64,000 nt of DNA, from positions 11,014,633 to 11,078,632 of the forward strand of contig OX422220.1 of NCBI GenBank assembly GCA_949130495.1, in the 5' to 3' direction. Positions within the stretch are counted from its first letter, which is position 1; each line of letters starts with the position of its first letter. Shown here piece by piece: positions 1-10,067 of this stretch. The translations under genes were made by a program, and so were the position numbers. The notes beneath the pieces were generated by a model. The model worked only from the letters and a program-made list of their open reading frames with translations. It did not search any database and had not been told where the DNA came from. This DNA is from Sambucus nigra (lineage: Eukaryota; Streptophyta; Magnoliopsida; Dipsacales; Adoxaceae).

Positions 1-600
1 CCATTTACCACATGGGGCGATACCACATCAATTATAGCTTCTAATCGTAATACATAAGTTGTTTTTTCGTACCTTTTATAACATTAATCCTTGGGGTAAT
101 TTTGGATTTAAACATGTGCTGTATATTTTAATTATGAATTTTTTGTACTTAATATAATTCATCGAAATTCAATATAACTAGAAAATACGTCGTTTAATTA
201 GTTTATCACTTCATTTTCCATTAACCCGGAGTCATAAAAGCTGTAGTTTAATTTCTTACTTTCCACAAACTTGTTGAGCGCAACACAAAATGTTTTTAGG
301 ACCTATGGTAAAACATATAATAATGCATGATCCCATGTAGCACATGAGGTTAACTTAGAGTCCAGCCATAATTTGGCCTATTTTATATCTTTTTTAATGA
401 CGAAGGATTCAACCCACTCCCTACCTTTTTTTTCTGACTTTTAGAAGGAGTTGCATCGGGGAGAGTATCTTTTTTTTGTTTTTTGGGATTAGCTATGCAG
501 GTCCATTTTTTTTTCGACGGAATTTTTAGCGACACAATTTACTTATAAAAAATATTTTTCTAATGATTTTGAATAATTGTTACTAATGTTACTTTTACAG
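1..600. other. Intron or upstream part of the RHD3-like gene, no recognisable exon
   Basis: AT-rich sequence ending in a pyrimidine-rich tract and the acceptor CAG at 598-600, directly before the first recognised exon. I searched for the preceding coding segment of the family (the stretch just before the conserved W-D-T-S-K motif) and did not find it, so the earlier exons are probably left of the window. No transposon ends were seen. Confidence 0.5.
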
Positions 601-725
601 ATGCCATTGTTGACCTCGGTACCTGGGACACATCTAAAGTACATGATAAACTTCGGCATGATATGGATGAACATATTGAAGAACTTCGTTCTTGGAAGTC
701 ATCTCAACTGCTTAACGACTATGAG
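601..725 (+). CDS. RHD3: RHD3/SEY1-like GTPase, exon a (partial gene)
   Basis: This coding exon starts after a CAG acceptor and ends at a GT donor (726-727). The first two bases complete a codon, then 41 codons follow. The peptide contains W-D-T-S-K, then H-D-K-L-R-H-D-M-D-E-H-I-E-E-L-R and ends in D-Y-E. That is the order and spacing of the helical stalk of plant RHD3 proteins, which are ER-anchored dynamin-like GTPases that fuse ER tubules and shape root hairs. The reading frame is open and joins exon b in phase 0. The product is recognised by family memory, not by a search; exon borders are well supported by the splice sites and by continuity with three later exons. Confidence 0.82.
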
Positions 726-1402
726 GTAATCATAAAATATACTTATGTCGATTGTAGGTCATTCGTAACAAGTAAATACAAACAATGAATAGACTAGTTG
801 CCAAGTAAAAATATAATTTTAAAATCATGTAAAGCATCATAGATAGATCCAACAAAAAACACGATAACCCGCTAACCCGATACAATTCGGCACGAAATTA
901 TAAATTAATGGGTTTACTTTTATTAAGTTTGGATCATTAATGGATTAATACGGTAGAGCCATTAATACTAACGATTTGGATTTGAAAATTTACTTGTACC
1001 CGTTTCTACCCGTTAGTACTAACGGGTATTATAGGGTCACCCAACCCGTACCCGATAAGAATATCATTAAAATCCATTATTTCTAAATCCTTTAAGATTA
1101 ACGGGTACTATAGGGTCACTCAACCTATACCCAATAAAAATTACAATTAAAACTCATTATTTTTAAGCTATTAAAGACTAACGGGTACTATAAGGTGATC
1201 CAATCCGTTACTTGTTTAGACCCAAACTTATTCGTTAATATTGACGGGTAGTAATGGTTCAGGTCGTGTACCCGTTAATATTAATAGTTCGTATTTGAGT
1301 ATTATCATTAGACCCATTAACCTTAACGGGTGTTGAATGGATTAGGGGTGTTTTTATGGCTCTAGAGTTTAGAAAACTTTGTACCATATTATTCATGAGC
1401 AG
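726..1402 (+). other. RHD3-like intron (677 bp) with an about 86-bp tandem repeat
   Basis: This GT-AG intron (donor at 726, acceptor AG at 1401-1402) separates exons a and b. Within about 1015-1215 a unit of roughly 86 bp recurs about 2.5 times. Each unit contains TAACGGGTA, then TATAGGGTCA, then a CCCRATAARAAT stretch. Further single GGGTA/TACCC motifs extend to about 1340. Similar GGGTCGTGT-rich sequence occurs at 3400-3850 in the third intron, so both may be relics of one repeat family. Confidence 0.6.
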
Positions 1403-1665
1403 GGGCAACTGCGTGCTATTTTATCTGGACCTGTGAAAGATCAATTAGTCAACGTTGATGACTCTACCTGGAGGGAAATAAGGAAAATTTTGCAAGATGA
1501 GACTCAATCAACTGTTAAGAAGTTGTGTTCTGAACTAGATGGTTTGATAAATGATAACCAACGCAAGTATGCGATAATTGAGAAGTTGGAGAGTTATGCA
1601 AGAGGACGAATTGTAGCATACGCAAAAGAAGCGGCTGAGAATGTGTTGGACTCCATGATTAAGAG
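1403..1665 (+). CDS. RHD3: RHD3/SEY1-like GTPase, exon b
   Basis: This exon follows the acceptor CAG (1400-1402) and has 87 codons plus two bases. Landmarks shared with RHD3 proteins, in order, are L-S-G-P-V, then T-W-x-x-I-R-K-I-L-x-x-E-T-x-S-x-V, then L-E-S-Y-A-R-G, then A-K-E-x-A. The final bases AG combine with the first base of exon c to give an Arg codon, which makes M-I-K-R-F-E-R-F-F-T-H-D. That has the same length as the family motif around F-S-H-D-S. The donor dinucleotide is GC (1666-1667), not GT. The open frame runs on to a stop at 1736-1738, as expected for intron read-through. No frameshift or stop lies inside the exon. Confidence 0.85.
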
Positions 1666-1942
1666 GCAAAATTTAATATCGTCTCTATACACGAATTCTC
1701 AGAAATTGATCGGAAAAAGCAGACTAGAAAATGGATAACATTTATGACGGTCAAAAGTCATTACAAATGCAGTGATCTATTTTTATGGGAAAAATAAGAA
1801 AAATAAATGAATTTTGAATGTTGTCCGTTTTTTGGTCTATTTTTTGAATCCCTTTTAGATAACTTTTGTGTTCAAATATTTTAATTCAACAAAATATGAC
1901 TGTATTTTAGCTCATATTAGTTCATTTTATTATTATCTACAG
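1666..1942 (+). other. RHD3-like intron with a GC donor (GC-AG intron)
   Basis: This 277-bp intron has AG|GCAAAA at its 5' end and CTACAG at its 3' end. GC-AG introns are a known minor class handled by the major spliceosome. The GC border is inferred because it gives exactly the length expected for the protein family across the junction. The nearest downstream GT (1681-1682) is a poor donor and would add five residues. No repeat was seen inside. Confidence 0.65.
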
Positions 1943-2039
1943 GTTTGAAAGATTTTTTACCCATGATTCGGAGTCAAAGCCGAGAAAATGGACCGGCAAA
2001 GAAAGCGTTGAAGGAATCAGGGCAAAAGCCTGCTTTGCA
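1943..2039 (+). CDS. RHD3: RHD3/SEY1-like GTPase, exon c
   Basis: This exon has one base completing an Arg codon, then 32 codons. It contains F-T-H-D-S-E-S-K-P-R-K-W-T-G-K-E, which corresponds to the very conserved H-D-S-x-S-x-P-R-x-W-T-G-K-E block of RHD3 proteins. It is followed by I-R-A-K-A-C-F-A. The acceptor is CTACAG (1937-1942) and the donor is GTATGA (2040 on), in phase 0. The next matching exon lies 40.7 kb downstream and continues the protein without a gap (A then S-L-K-F-L-S). Confidence 0.88.
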
Positions 2040-2086
2040 GTATGATATGCCTTCTCACCATGTTGAATTTTATTGTGCTTAATATT

Positions 2087-3084
2087 GGGAGCGACTATTG
2101 CCACTTTAATCAATTCTTAAAACACTTCATTTTAATACTAAATGTCAATTATATTTTTATATTTACAAAATTTAAATTTTCACTCTTTTGCATCCGATTA
2201 AAATAAATGTATTTGAAAAACAACTACAAATTTATATTTTCAATAAACAAAGTATTTTTCTTTATTAAAAAACGGTTTTTAATAAGAATTTGTTTTAAAA
2301 ATATTTTTTTTACTTTTCATAACTATTAAAAAAAACATTTCAATTGTTTAAAGAAAATTGTTATCTATTTTTTTTAATTAAAAAACTCTTTATAAAACAT
2401 AAAAAAATGTTGGTTCACACCAGTAGTATGTATATGCAGTAATATAAAATTGTTTTAAATAAAATGTATATTTTTTATATTAAATACAGTCTTTTAACAG
2501 TTAAAACAATTTAGTTTTGTAGAAACAGTTGATTTATTTTTTAAATTTGATGTCTTAGAGACACGATTGTTTTTTTTTAATTTAGTTTTGATGTCTTAGA
2601 GACGTGATTAATTAGTGCCGCTGATGCGGATCTATGTGATTTAATGGATGTGGTTCAGCGTCAACGACAGTAACCAATCACGTCTCTAGGACATTAAATT
2701 TTCAAAAAAACATATATAAAAAAAGAGCACATAGTAAACATATTTTTTAACGACGAAAATAAAAATAGGAGCCTATATTAAATATAATAAAATAATAATT
2801 AGATCCTACATTAAAAAAACTGAGTTCTCTTTTAAATAAATTCTGACTTTTTTTTATTAAAAAGGGGACAAAAAACTGTTATGAAAACAAAAAAAATATT
2901 TTTTAAACAGATTCTTATTAAAAATACAAATTTTTCGATGTTTTTCAAATACATTTGTTTTAATTGGAGGCAAAAAGTGAAAATTTAATTTTGTAAGTCT
3001 AAGGGTATAATTGGCATTTGGTATCAAAATGGAGTGTCTTAAGAATTGGTTTTAAGAATTGGTTGTAGTGATAATAGTCACTCC
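2087..3084. mobile_element. MULE-like foldback element, non-autonomous
   Basis: The ends are inverted repeats of about 200-250 bp. The left end reads GGGAGCGACTATTGCC. The right end, reverse-complemented, reads GGAGTGACTATTATCAC, and both continue through AATTCTTAA. The sequence CTTAATATT flanks the element on both sides (2078-2086 and 3085-3093), a 9-bp target duplication. An extra C makes 8 bp also possible. Long terminal inverted repeats with 9-bp duplications are typical of Mutator-like elements. No transposase ORF is present. A smaller internal inverted repeat around 2560-2690 (GATGTCTTAGAGACGTGATT against AATCACGTCTCTAGGACATT) makes the element almost palindromic. It sits 47 bp behind the exon c donor. 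Confidence 0.82.
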
Positions 3085-3093
3085 CTTAATATT

Positions 3094-4324
3094 TTATAAA
3101 ACTCTCTTGTAAGACTGCTATAGAACCCAAGACACTACTTAAAAATAACTTTTATTTAAAACTTTTTAAAATCAATTTCGATGCTCAACCGTTAGTAAAA
3201 CATTTGCAGAAGCTATATAATGTAACATATTTACATTAATCTTAAAGTCCTGTCTTACAATTGATTTACAATTAAATTAAAATTTTACTAAAGTTTATAC
3301 AAAAATATAATTCAAAGCCGTACAAAAAATCATCACAGCATCCCGATAATTTAAAACATGTGCATCAACTCTCATAAATAAATTGGTGCTTGTTCATAGA
3401 CCTATTAATGGGTCGTGTTCTCGTTATGTAATACTGGGTTCATGTCAAAAATCTCCTAAACCTATACATGTTTTGTTAACAAATCGGTTTCAAAGAATAA
3501 ACACACACTCGAACCGCTAGTCTTAACGGGTCACACGACCCAAACCGTTAAGTAACAAGTCACACTACATCCTAAATTAAATTTTTTAATAGTAATAGGA
3601 TCCGAACAACAAAATGCTCATTACATAAAGTTACAAATATAACATAATGTATTAAACACAATTTATAACCAGACAATTATGGTATTTTAAATTGGTTTTA
3701 ACGAGTGCAAACAAGTCTAATCGATTGTATCAAAATTGTCGAACTTGAACCGTTATATAAATGGGTCTATCGTGTCAACCTGACATTGACCCAAGCCCGA
3801 TAACATAAACCCATAAACTTATAATTCCCTATCGTGTCGTGTTGTATTTTGACATGTCTAGTTGCATATGTTCTGAAAATATATAAAACTAGGAGGGATG
3901 ATAGGAAAGTCTAGCCGGTCCTATGAATACTCCCTAATAACGCTTAATTCTAAATCCCACTATACAAAATGACAAACAATTCAACATTATCGAAAATAAC
4001 AATTGATTTTACACATAGTCGTGCATGAACAATGTCTGAATTTTATGCATATGACACTTAAATATTAATGTACAATATCATCCTTATTGTCACATAATGT
4101 ATACCAACAATTCCCGAGATTACCATACATGAAATTCCCTATGCAAGTCCCTCTGTACCGTTGCGGTTATCATCTATCACATTTCCAATCACATTTTTTA
4201 ATACCATTGATATGCCCATATGAGACCTCGTCTCGGCTTGTTACCATCTCGGTCCAACCGACCTCATTAAGGGCCAACTACCAAGATGCCAGACAACAGT
4301 TGAAAAGTCTCATATGAATACAAC
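3094..4324. other. Intron sequence with GGGTCGTGT-type repeat relics
   Basis: AT-rich DNA with no coding potential. Between about 3395 and 3860 there are many ACCC/GGGT motifs (GGGTCGTGT, AACGGGTCACACGACCC, CGTGTCGTGTTG) like those in the first intron, consistent with an old degenerate repeat. From about 4090 the composition changes toward the style of the neighbouring Tat LTR (CTCGGC, GGCCAA words). The LTR could therefore extend further left than annotated. Confidence 0.4.
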
Positions 4325-5122
4325 TGTAGGAGATATCTCGTCACCCCTATGTCAAGACGAGACCGTATATGGCCTACACTATATATTCAACTCAGGGAAA
4401 GTTAGCCAAGACCACACTCGGCACTCATTAACATGCAATCCATCAAAGCATCAGCAGTATCATCATTGGCCAAGTCGACACACTCTCAACAGTATGACCT
4501 TACCACGTACCAGTGAGTAACATGGGGATACACTAGCAAACTAGGCATCGACCTAGACTATATGGCCAATAGTTGCGTATTGGCTCAGCGCGTGGTTTGG
4601 GGAATGCGTGGATCAGTGCGCGTGGGACACAGAACTCATTTGGATGAAACCATTATACCTAGATCATTCCCTCATGTGAGGGAATATTTGATCATCATGG
4701 CCTAAATGTGATAATGACATATGTCTTCTCCAGATTAGTCAGCCCATTCTATTCGTGCCCCGGACATGCTTGGGGGGTACACTACAACCCCCGAGCACTA
4801 TAAATACTCATTATCATCAACCTTGTAAGGGATTGATCATTCAAAACCCTAGAAGAAACTCTGTAGATATCACAGTAGAGAGAGTGAGTGAGTGTATTGT
4901 ATCACTTGGCCATTAGGGCCAAAGCTTATAGTGAACTTACTCACCCTTGCATAGTGGAGTAGGCCTAATTGGCTTAACCACTTACATATGTGTGTTATTT
5001 CCTGTTATCCTCACCTCCATATTTCTCTACATACTTATATTGTTATGAATACACCATTTTTGTTTGGGTATTAAGCTTATATTTTCACTATTAACTTGGT
5101 GATCCCAGATTTGGTATCATCA
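4325..5122 (+). repeat. 5' LTR of the Tat element
   Basis: This is about 798 bp and matches 15175-15966 throughout. Shared anchors are ATATATTC followed by CTCAGGG, CAACAGTATGACCTTACCAC and GTATTGGCTCAGC. It ends in TATCATCA, three bases before the primer binding site. The left border (TG at 4325) is chosen because it gives a length close to the other LTR after its polypurine tract. Similarity is weak in the first 50 bp, so this border is uncertain by a few hundred bases. Confidence 0.72.
4797..4808 (+). promoter_or_regulatory. TATA box of the Tat LTR
   Basis: ACTATAAATACTC is present in both LTRs at the same distance from the LTR 3' end (also 15641-15652). It lies about 320 bp before the LTR end, where the U3/R border would be expected. 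It probably positions the element's transcript start about 30 bp downstream. Only the motif and its conservation are seen. Confidence 0.55.
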
Positions 5123-5125
5123 ATC

Positions 5126-5143
5126 TGGCGCCATCTGTGGGAA
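5126..5143 (+). promoter_or_regulatory. Primer binding site of the Tat element
   Basis: TGGCGCCATCTGTGGGAA begins three bases after the 5' LTR. TGGCGCC followed by a GTCTGTGGG-like run is the usual site in Tat-group elements, complementary to the 3' end of a tRNA (commonly given as tRNA-Arg). The tRNA assignment is from memory. Confidence 0.7.
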
Positions 5144-5331
5144 CGAGATAACTAGTCTCTTCTATTTCTTCTGCAATTGCTCTACTGAATTCTCTATTGG
5201 TGGTCCAACTTCACCCTTAGTTGAGCTTGAACCACCATTGAAAGATCTATGCTTTGAGTCCCAGCTCATTTTCAGCTCATCCAACTTACTTCCAGTATAA
5301 CACTTGATTTTCCAGTCACTGGTATTCCATT

Positions 5332-7410
5332 ATGACAATATATCTTCCACTATCACCACCACCAGGAGGTGGTGGAACTAGTATCAGTCAGCCTCCTCGG
5401 TTAGAAATGGCTGAGGTGGCAGTGGCCCTCCGCTCTCTAGTGGCCAGCCAGTAGATGATACAGCAGCAGTTTGCTACTCTTAGACAAAATATGGTTAGGC
5501 CTGTCGGAGCCAATATGATAACTCCAGCACCAAGGGAAGAGACTCAAGATGTGGAAGCCAAGGGACCACCCCAGGCCCCATACAAGGATTTCCCTCATCA
5601 GTAGAGGTGCAGAGACGTGGATGACCCTAGGCATTTACGCTTGGGGAGGCCAGGTCAACCATGCCCTAATAATGAGGACCAACACTGTGAAGATGAGGAC
5701 AATAGTAGGTATTAGGAACCGTACCAAATTACTGGGGGAATCGTATGGCCCCTCCAGCAAAGCCGAGGGAGTAGCGACAGGCCGAGCCAAGAGTGTAGGC
5801 CAAAGACAAATGCATCAGCCTTGGATATGTTGACTAGGGGGTCAGCCTTTGATAGGCTCGGCCCAGGAGCAGATGATCTAAAAAAGTTCCTCTCTGGGTC
5901 AAGAAGCATTGCTAGCTCCCGATGGAATAGCAGATGTGATGATCGTCAGGCCCCTAGAGGCCTAGATGAGGAGCAAATAGAGGTAAACAGTCGATAAAGG
6001 ACAACTCCAAGAGAAGCCTCAGTTCGGTCAGACGGTAGAGAGGGAGCCAGAGAAAATGTGACCATAGCCGAGGTTGGTGCGGTCGATAGACCTTGGAATG
6101 ACTCCATACAATGACTGAAAGATAAGATATATGACATTTTGAAGAGTTGAGACCCCTTGCAAAGGGGATATAATGAAGGCTCGCCCTTTGTGGCTAGGAT
6201 CGTAAGTTATTCGACTCCGACTAAGTTCAAGGCACCAGTGGTAACACCCAAGTACGATGGGAGTACTAACGTTGCCCATCATGTGGAGATGTACCAGTCG
6301 ACCGTAAACATATACTCAGTTTCAAATGAGATGAGATACCAATCTTTCTCTAGCACTCTCACTAGAGCAACATATATTTGGTTCACCACTCTCCCAGAAA
6401 ACTATATCAAGAACGTCAAGAAGCTGGCAGAGAAGTTCATCCATAACTTTTGTTTTGGGGTAAGGACCATGAAGAAGATGACCCACCTGTTATATGTGAA
6501 GCAGGGGAAGAATGAAAGCCTTCGAGAATACATAGCAAGGTTCAACAAAGAGAATTTAGAGGTCGAAGATTATGACAAAAGCATCTCCATGACAGCCTTG
6601 ATGGGAGGGATGCAAAAAGGAAAACTCTTGTGGAAATTGGCTGAGGACCCTCCTAAATCTATAGCCGAGATCTTAGATATAGCCGGGAAGGTCATGAATG
6701 CTGAAGAGGAAATCGATGCAAAAGGTGAGGAAGATAGGGGAACTAGTAGAAGTGGTGGAAAGTTTTAAAAAGCTAAGGATGGGAAAAAGAGGTTGGCGGA
6801 CGATAAGTTCGCTGGCTATACATGTCTGAATGTTAGTTGCGAACACATCCTAAATGAAATCAAGGATGATTGGTCCTTAAGGTGGCTCGAGAAGTTGAAA
6901 GATCCTCCAAACAAGAGGAATAAGAACCGCTGGTGTGAGTTCCACCAAAACCATGGGCACTTGACCGATAAATGCTTTGCAGTCAAAGATGAAATTGGGA
7001 AGATGCTCAAGGCTGGGAAGCAGAGAAAGTATGTGAACAATGAAAACTCGAAAGGAGGCCGAGACGAACCCAGAAAGAGAAGGGCCAATAAGTGCAAGGA
7101 AGATGTCCCAAGGAATAAGGACGATGCCTCAGACGACGACCCAAATCTACCACTGAATGACGATGATCCTAAAGGTCGTCTTTATATGATCTCGTTTGAC
7201 ATAAAAATGATATGCGTAGGACTTACAGGGGGTGGCACAGAGGTGGTAAACAGAGAGGCACATGTTACAGAGGTTAAGGCCTTTCCAAAGATTGAAGATG
7301 TTAACTCGACAACAGTGAGTGCGAAGTTAGAAAAAATAAAGAAGGTAGATATAGACAATTTGATTGTGGGTTTCTCGAGACTCAACTTCAAGGGAATCCT
7401 AGCTCACTAG
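5332..7410 (+). pseudogene. gag: gag of the Tat element (broken)
   Basis: One frame runs from ATG at 5332 to a TAG at 7408-7410. It is interrupted by stops at 5452 (CAG CAG-like context changed to TAG), at about 6148 (TGA) and at about 6766 (TAA). The part at 6157-6768 is the retrotransposon gag domain. A basic stretch follows, with the zinc-finger-like C-E-F-H-Q-N-H-G-H-x-T-D-K-C typical of Tat gag, at about 6940-6985. The N-terminus has a Pro/Gly run and a predicted helical segment. It would form the cytoplasmic virus-like particle that packages element RNA. Confidence 0.8.
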
Positions 7411-7910
7411 GATGACCCTCTGGTGATCACAACTAGAGTACATGGATATGATGTGCCGAGAATACTGACGGGGGAAGCTCAGCCGATGCCATGTTTTGGT
7501 CATGCTTCAAAGGCCTAGGACTCAGCAAGAATAGCCTTACACCTTGTCATCACCCCCTGATAGGATACAATGGTGAGAAAGTCCACTCTCTGGGAATGTA
7601 TGAAATGAATGTCAGAATGGGGGACACTTGGTCGAAGAGGCTCACAAAGAAGGTCAACATTTTTATGACGGATGAGAGTGTGTACTTGGCCTATAATACT
7701 ATCACGGTAAGAATATCCCTCAAAAAGTTTAAGGTCGTGCCTTCCACTGTAAACCAAATGGTAAAATTCTCGACACCATACGGGGTAGGGGAAGTCCAAG
7801 GTGATCAAGTATTGTCTCGTGAATGTTATTTAATTCGTCCGAAGAGAGGGAAGCACACAAGAAGGCCACGACAACATACAACATTAATATGTTGGATCCT
7901 AGGGACGTGA
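7411..7910 (+). pseudogene. Aspartic protease region of the Tat element (frameshifted)
   Basis: Downstream of the gag stop, the frame continues to about 7466, where a frameshift falls immediately before the active-site motif. D-G-G-S-S-A-D-A-M-F-W is read only in the next frame. The following open stretch (7491-7910) has P-L-I-G-Y-x-G, Y-N-x-I, S-T-V-N-Q-M-V-K-F-S-T-P and G-D-Q-x-x-S-R-E-C-Y. These are the signatures of the segment after the protease active site in Tat polyproteins. It would cleave the Gag-Pol precursor. Confidence 0.75.
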
Positions 7911-8114
7911 TCAAATTAAAGAAGGGTGGCCACGAAAGAGGTAGAGTCCATCATTCACAATGAGGACGAGCAAGAAAAAACCGTCTAGGTCGACAAAGCC
8001 CTAAGAAGAGATATAAAGGAAGAACTGATCAAACTATTGAGGGAGAGGCAGAGTATCTTTGCATGAAGCCACTAGGATATGCCGGGCATAGATCCTAAAC
8101 TCATATGCTATAAG

Positions 8115-9345
8115 CTGAATGTGTCCGACGATGCAATGACGATAAGACAAAATAGGAGAATCTACTCTTGGGAGAAGTATGAGGTTATTCGGGAAGAGGT
8201 AAAAAAGATGGAAAAATTGATTTCATAAGGGATGTGATATACCCTAAGTCGCTAGCCAACGCAGTCATCATCCCCAAGGCTAATAGTAAATGGTGGATGT
8301 GTGTTAACTTCACCGACCATAACAAGGCCTGCCCCAAGGATAGTTTCCTTTTGCCAAGAATTAAGCAGATGGTTGATACCACTACCGGCCATGAGTTGAT
8401 GAGCTTCATGGATGCCTACTCAGGCTACAACCAGATATCTATGGACCCGACTGATGAAGAGAAGACATCATTTATAACCGATAAGGGGACTTATTTCTAC
8501 GAAGTCATGCCCTTCGGTTTAAAGAACACCATGGTAACACATCAGAGGCTAGTCAACAAGATGTACGAGGAACAGATTGGGAAGATGATGGATGTTTACG
8601 TTGATGACATGCTTACGAAAAGTTTAAAGGCCGACACCCATGTGGCTGACCTCAAGTAAACTTTTTATTATGATGGATATGTTCAGGATGAAACTCAACA
8701 CCACCAAGTGTGTCTTCGACGTGGTAGCTGGGAAGTTTTGGGGCTTCATTGTGACCAAAGGGGGATTGAGGCCAACCTAGAAAAGATCAAAGCCTTAGTG
8801 GAGATGAAGACTACAACGACGATTAAGGAAGTGTAGAGACTAACTGGACGGGTGGCAGGATTTAACAGATTCGTGTCTAGAGCCACTGATAAATGTCTTC
8901 CATTTTTTAAAGTTCTTAGAAAAACTTTTGAATTGAATGAGGAATGCAATAAGGCTTTTCAACGATTGAAGTCCTATCTATGCTCTCCCTTGCTATTGTC
9001 AAGGCCGAATCAGGGAGAGAAGTTGCACTTATATTTGGAAGTATCGGAGTCAGCTATTAGTGTTGCTATAGTTAGAAATGAGGATGGAGTACAAAAGCCT
9101 GTGTATTTTAATAGTAATGCTTTCCAGGGGGGCGAGCAGAGGTACCCCAAAATGGATAAGTTAACCTATGCTCTGATACACGCCTCAAGGAAGATAAAGT
9201 TATACTTTCAGGCCCACACCATGGTCGTCCTCATAGACTATCCACTTTGACAAGTCATCCAAAAGCCTAAGAAGTCGAGGAGATTAATGGCTTAAATGAA
9301 AGAATTGGGAGAATTTGATATCATCTACCAGTCAAGGACATCAAT
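8115..9345 (+). pseudogene. Reverse transcriptase and first RNase H of the Tat element (broken)
   Basis: The best open piece is 8234-8659. It contains L-A-N-A-V-I-I-P-K, F-T-D-H-N-K-A-C-P-K-D-S-F, F-M-D-A-Y-S-G-Y-N-Q-I, V-M-P-F-G-L-K-N and the catalytic Y-V-D-D box (at about 8597-8608), all intact. The thumb/connection follows with a TAA at 8657-8659 and a TAG at about 8834. The gypsy-type RNase H part at 8852-9250 has V-Y-F-N-S, G-x-E-x-R-Y-P-K-M-D-K-L and Y-F-Q-A-H-T. Despite complete motifs, the stops and frame changes make it non-functional. Confidence 0.85.
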
Positions 9346-9545
9346 AATAGGGTAAGCGTTGGCAGACTTTGTGGATGAGTTCACTTCGGATGAGGCCGAT
9401 ACAGAAGAAATTGAGCCTCCAGCCGATGAGACAGGAAGAGGAGTATGCCTCCCAACCCACCAAGCCGAGATGAGTGCAGGAAAGGGTAGAGTTTATGAGA
9501 ATGAAGAAAAAAAATACATTTTCAAGAGTGGAACCCTAGAAGAGG

Positions 9546-9854
9546 GTAATTTTGTAAAAGATGGAATAGTATGGAGTTTGTTTGTTTGTTTATGGCTCCT
9601 CATGTGAGGCAAGTAGCAGAGAAGGTCTATTTGTGACGGCCCCGAACGGAACTGATATTGATTTTTCACTAAGATTATTATTTAAAGCTTCCAACAATGA
9701 GTCTGAGTATGAATCCCTCCTAGCTGGTTTATCCCTAGCCGGGGTAATGAACTTCGGCCAACTCCTAGTCCATAGTGACTCCAGGTTAGTCGTGAATCAA
9801 ATCTTGGGGGCCTATGAGGCTAAGGATGACATAATGGCCAAATACCTGGGATGA
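9546..9854 (+). pseudogene. Second RNase H (archaeal-type) domain of the Tat element
   Basis: Residues Y-G-S-S-C-E-A-S-S, then F-K-A-S-N-N-E-S-E-Y-E-S-L-L-A-G-L, then H-S-D-S-R-L-V-V-N-Q, then Y-E-A-K-D-D match the additional RNase H found only in Tat-lineage plant elements. The acidic residues of E-x-E-Y and S-D-S are kept. It is in a different frame from the reverse transcriptase piece, so a frameshift separates them, and a TGA stops the frame at 9852-9854. It would remove RNA during reverse transcription. Confidence 0.78.
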
Positions 9855-10067
9855 ATAAAGTCAGTATTATAGAATTTCAAAGAGGTGAAGCTAAAAAGGA
9901 TACCTTAGCTGGATAATAACCGAGATGATGCCCTGATAAGGTTAGCCTCAGCTATGAGGACAGAGATAAGAAGGTCGGTGCCGGTAGAGATCTTACGCCG
10001 GATGACCATTGAAGAGGAAGACATTATTTTAGAGTTTTATCTGAATTTGAATATGGGAGCTTCCTAG

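Noticed and set aside
5437..5909. Overlapping short ORFs on both strands in the Tat leader/gag region
   Set aside because: They are shadows of the gag frame starting at 5332, which carries the domain signal; no independent protein motif was seen.
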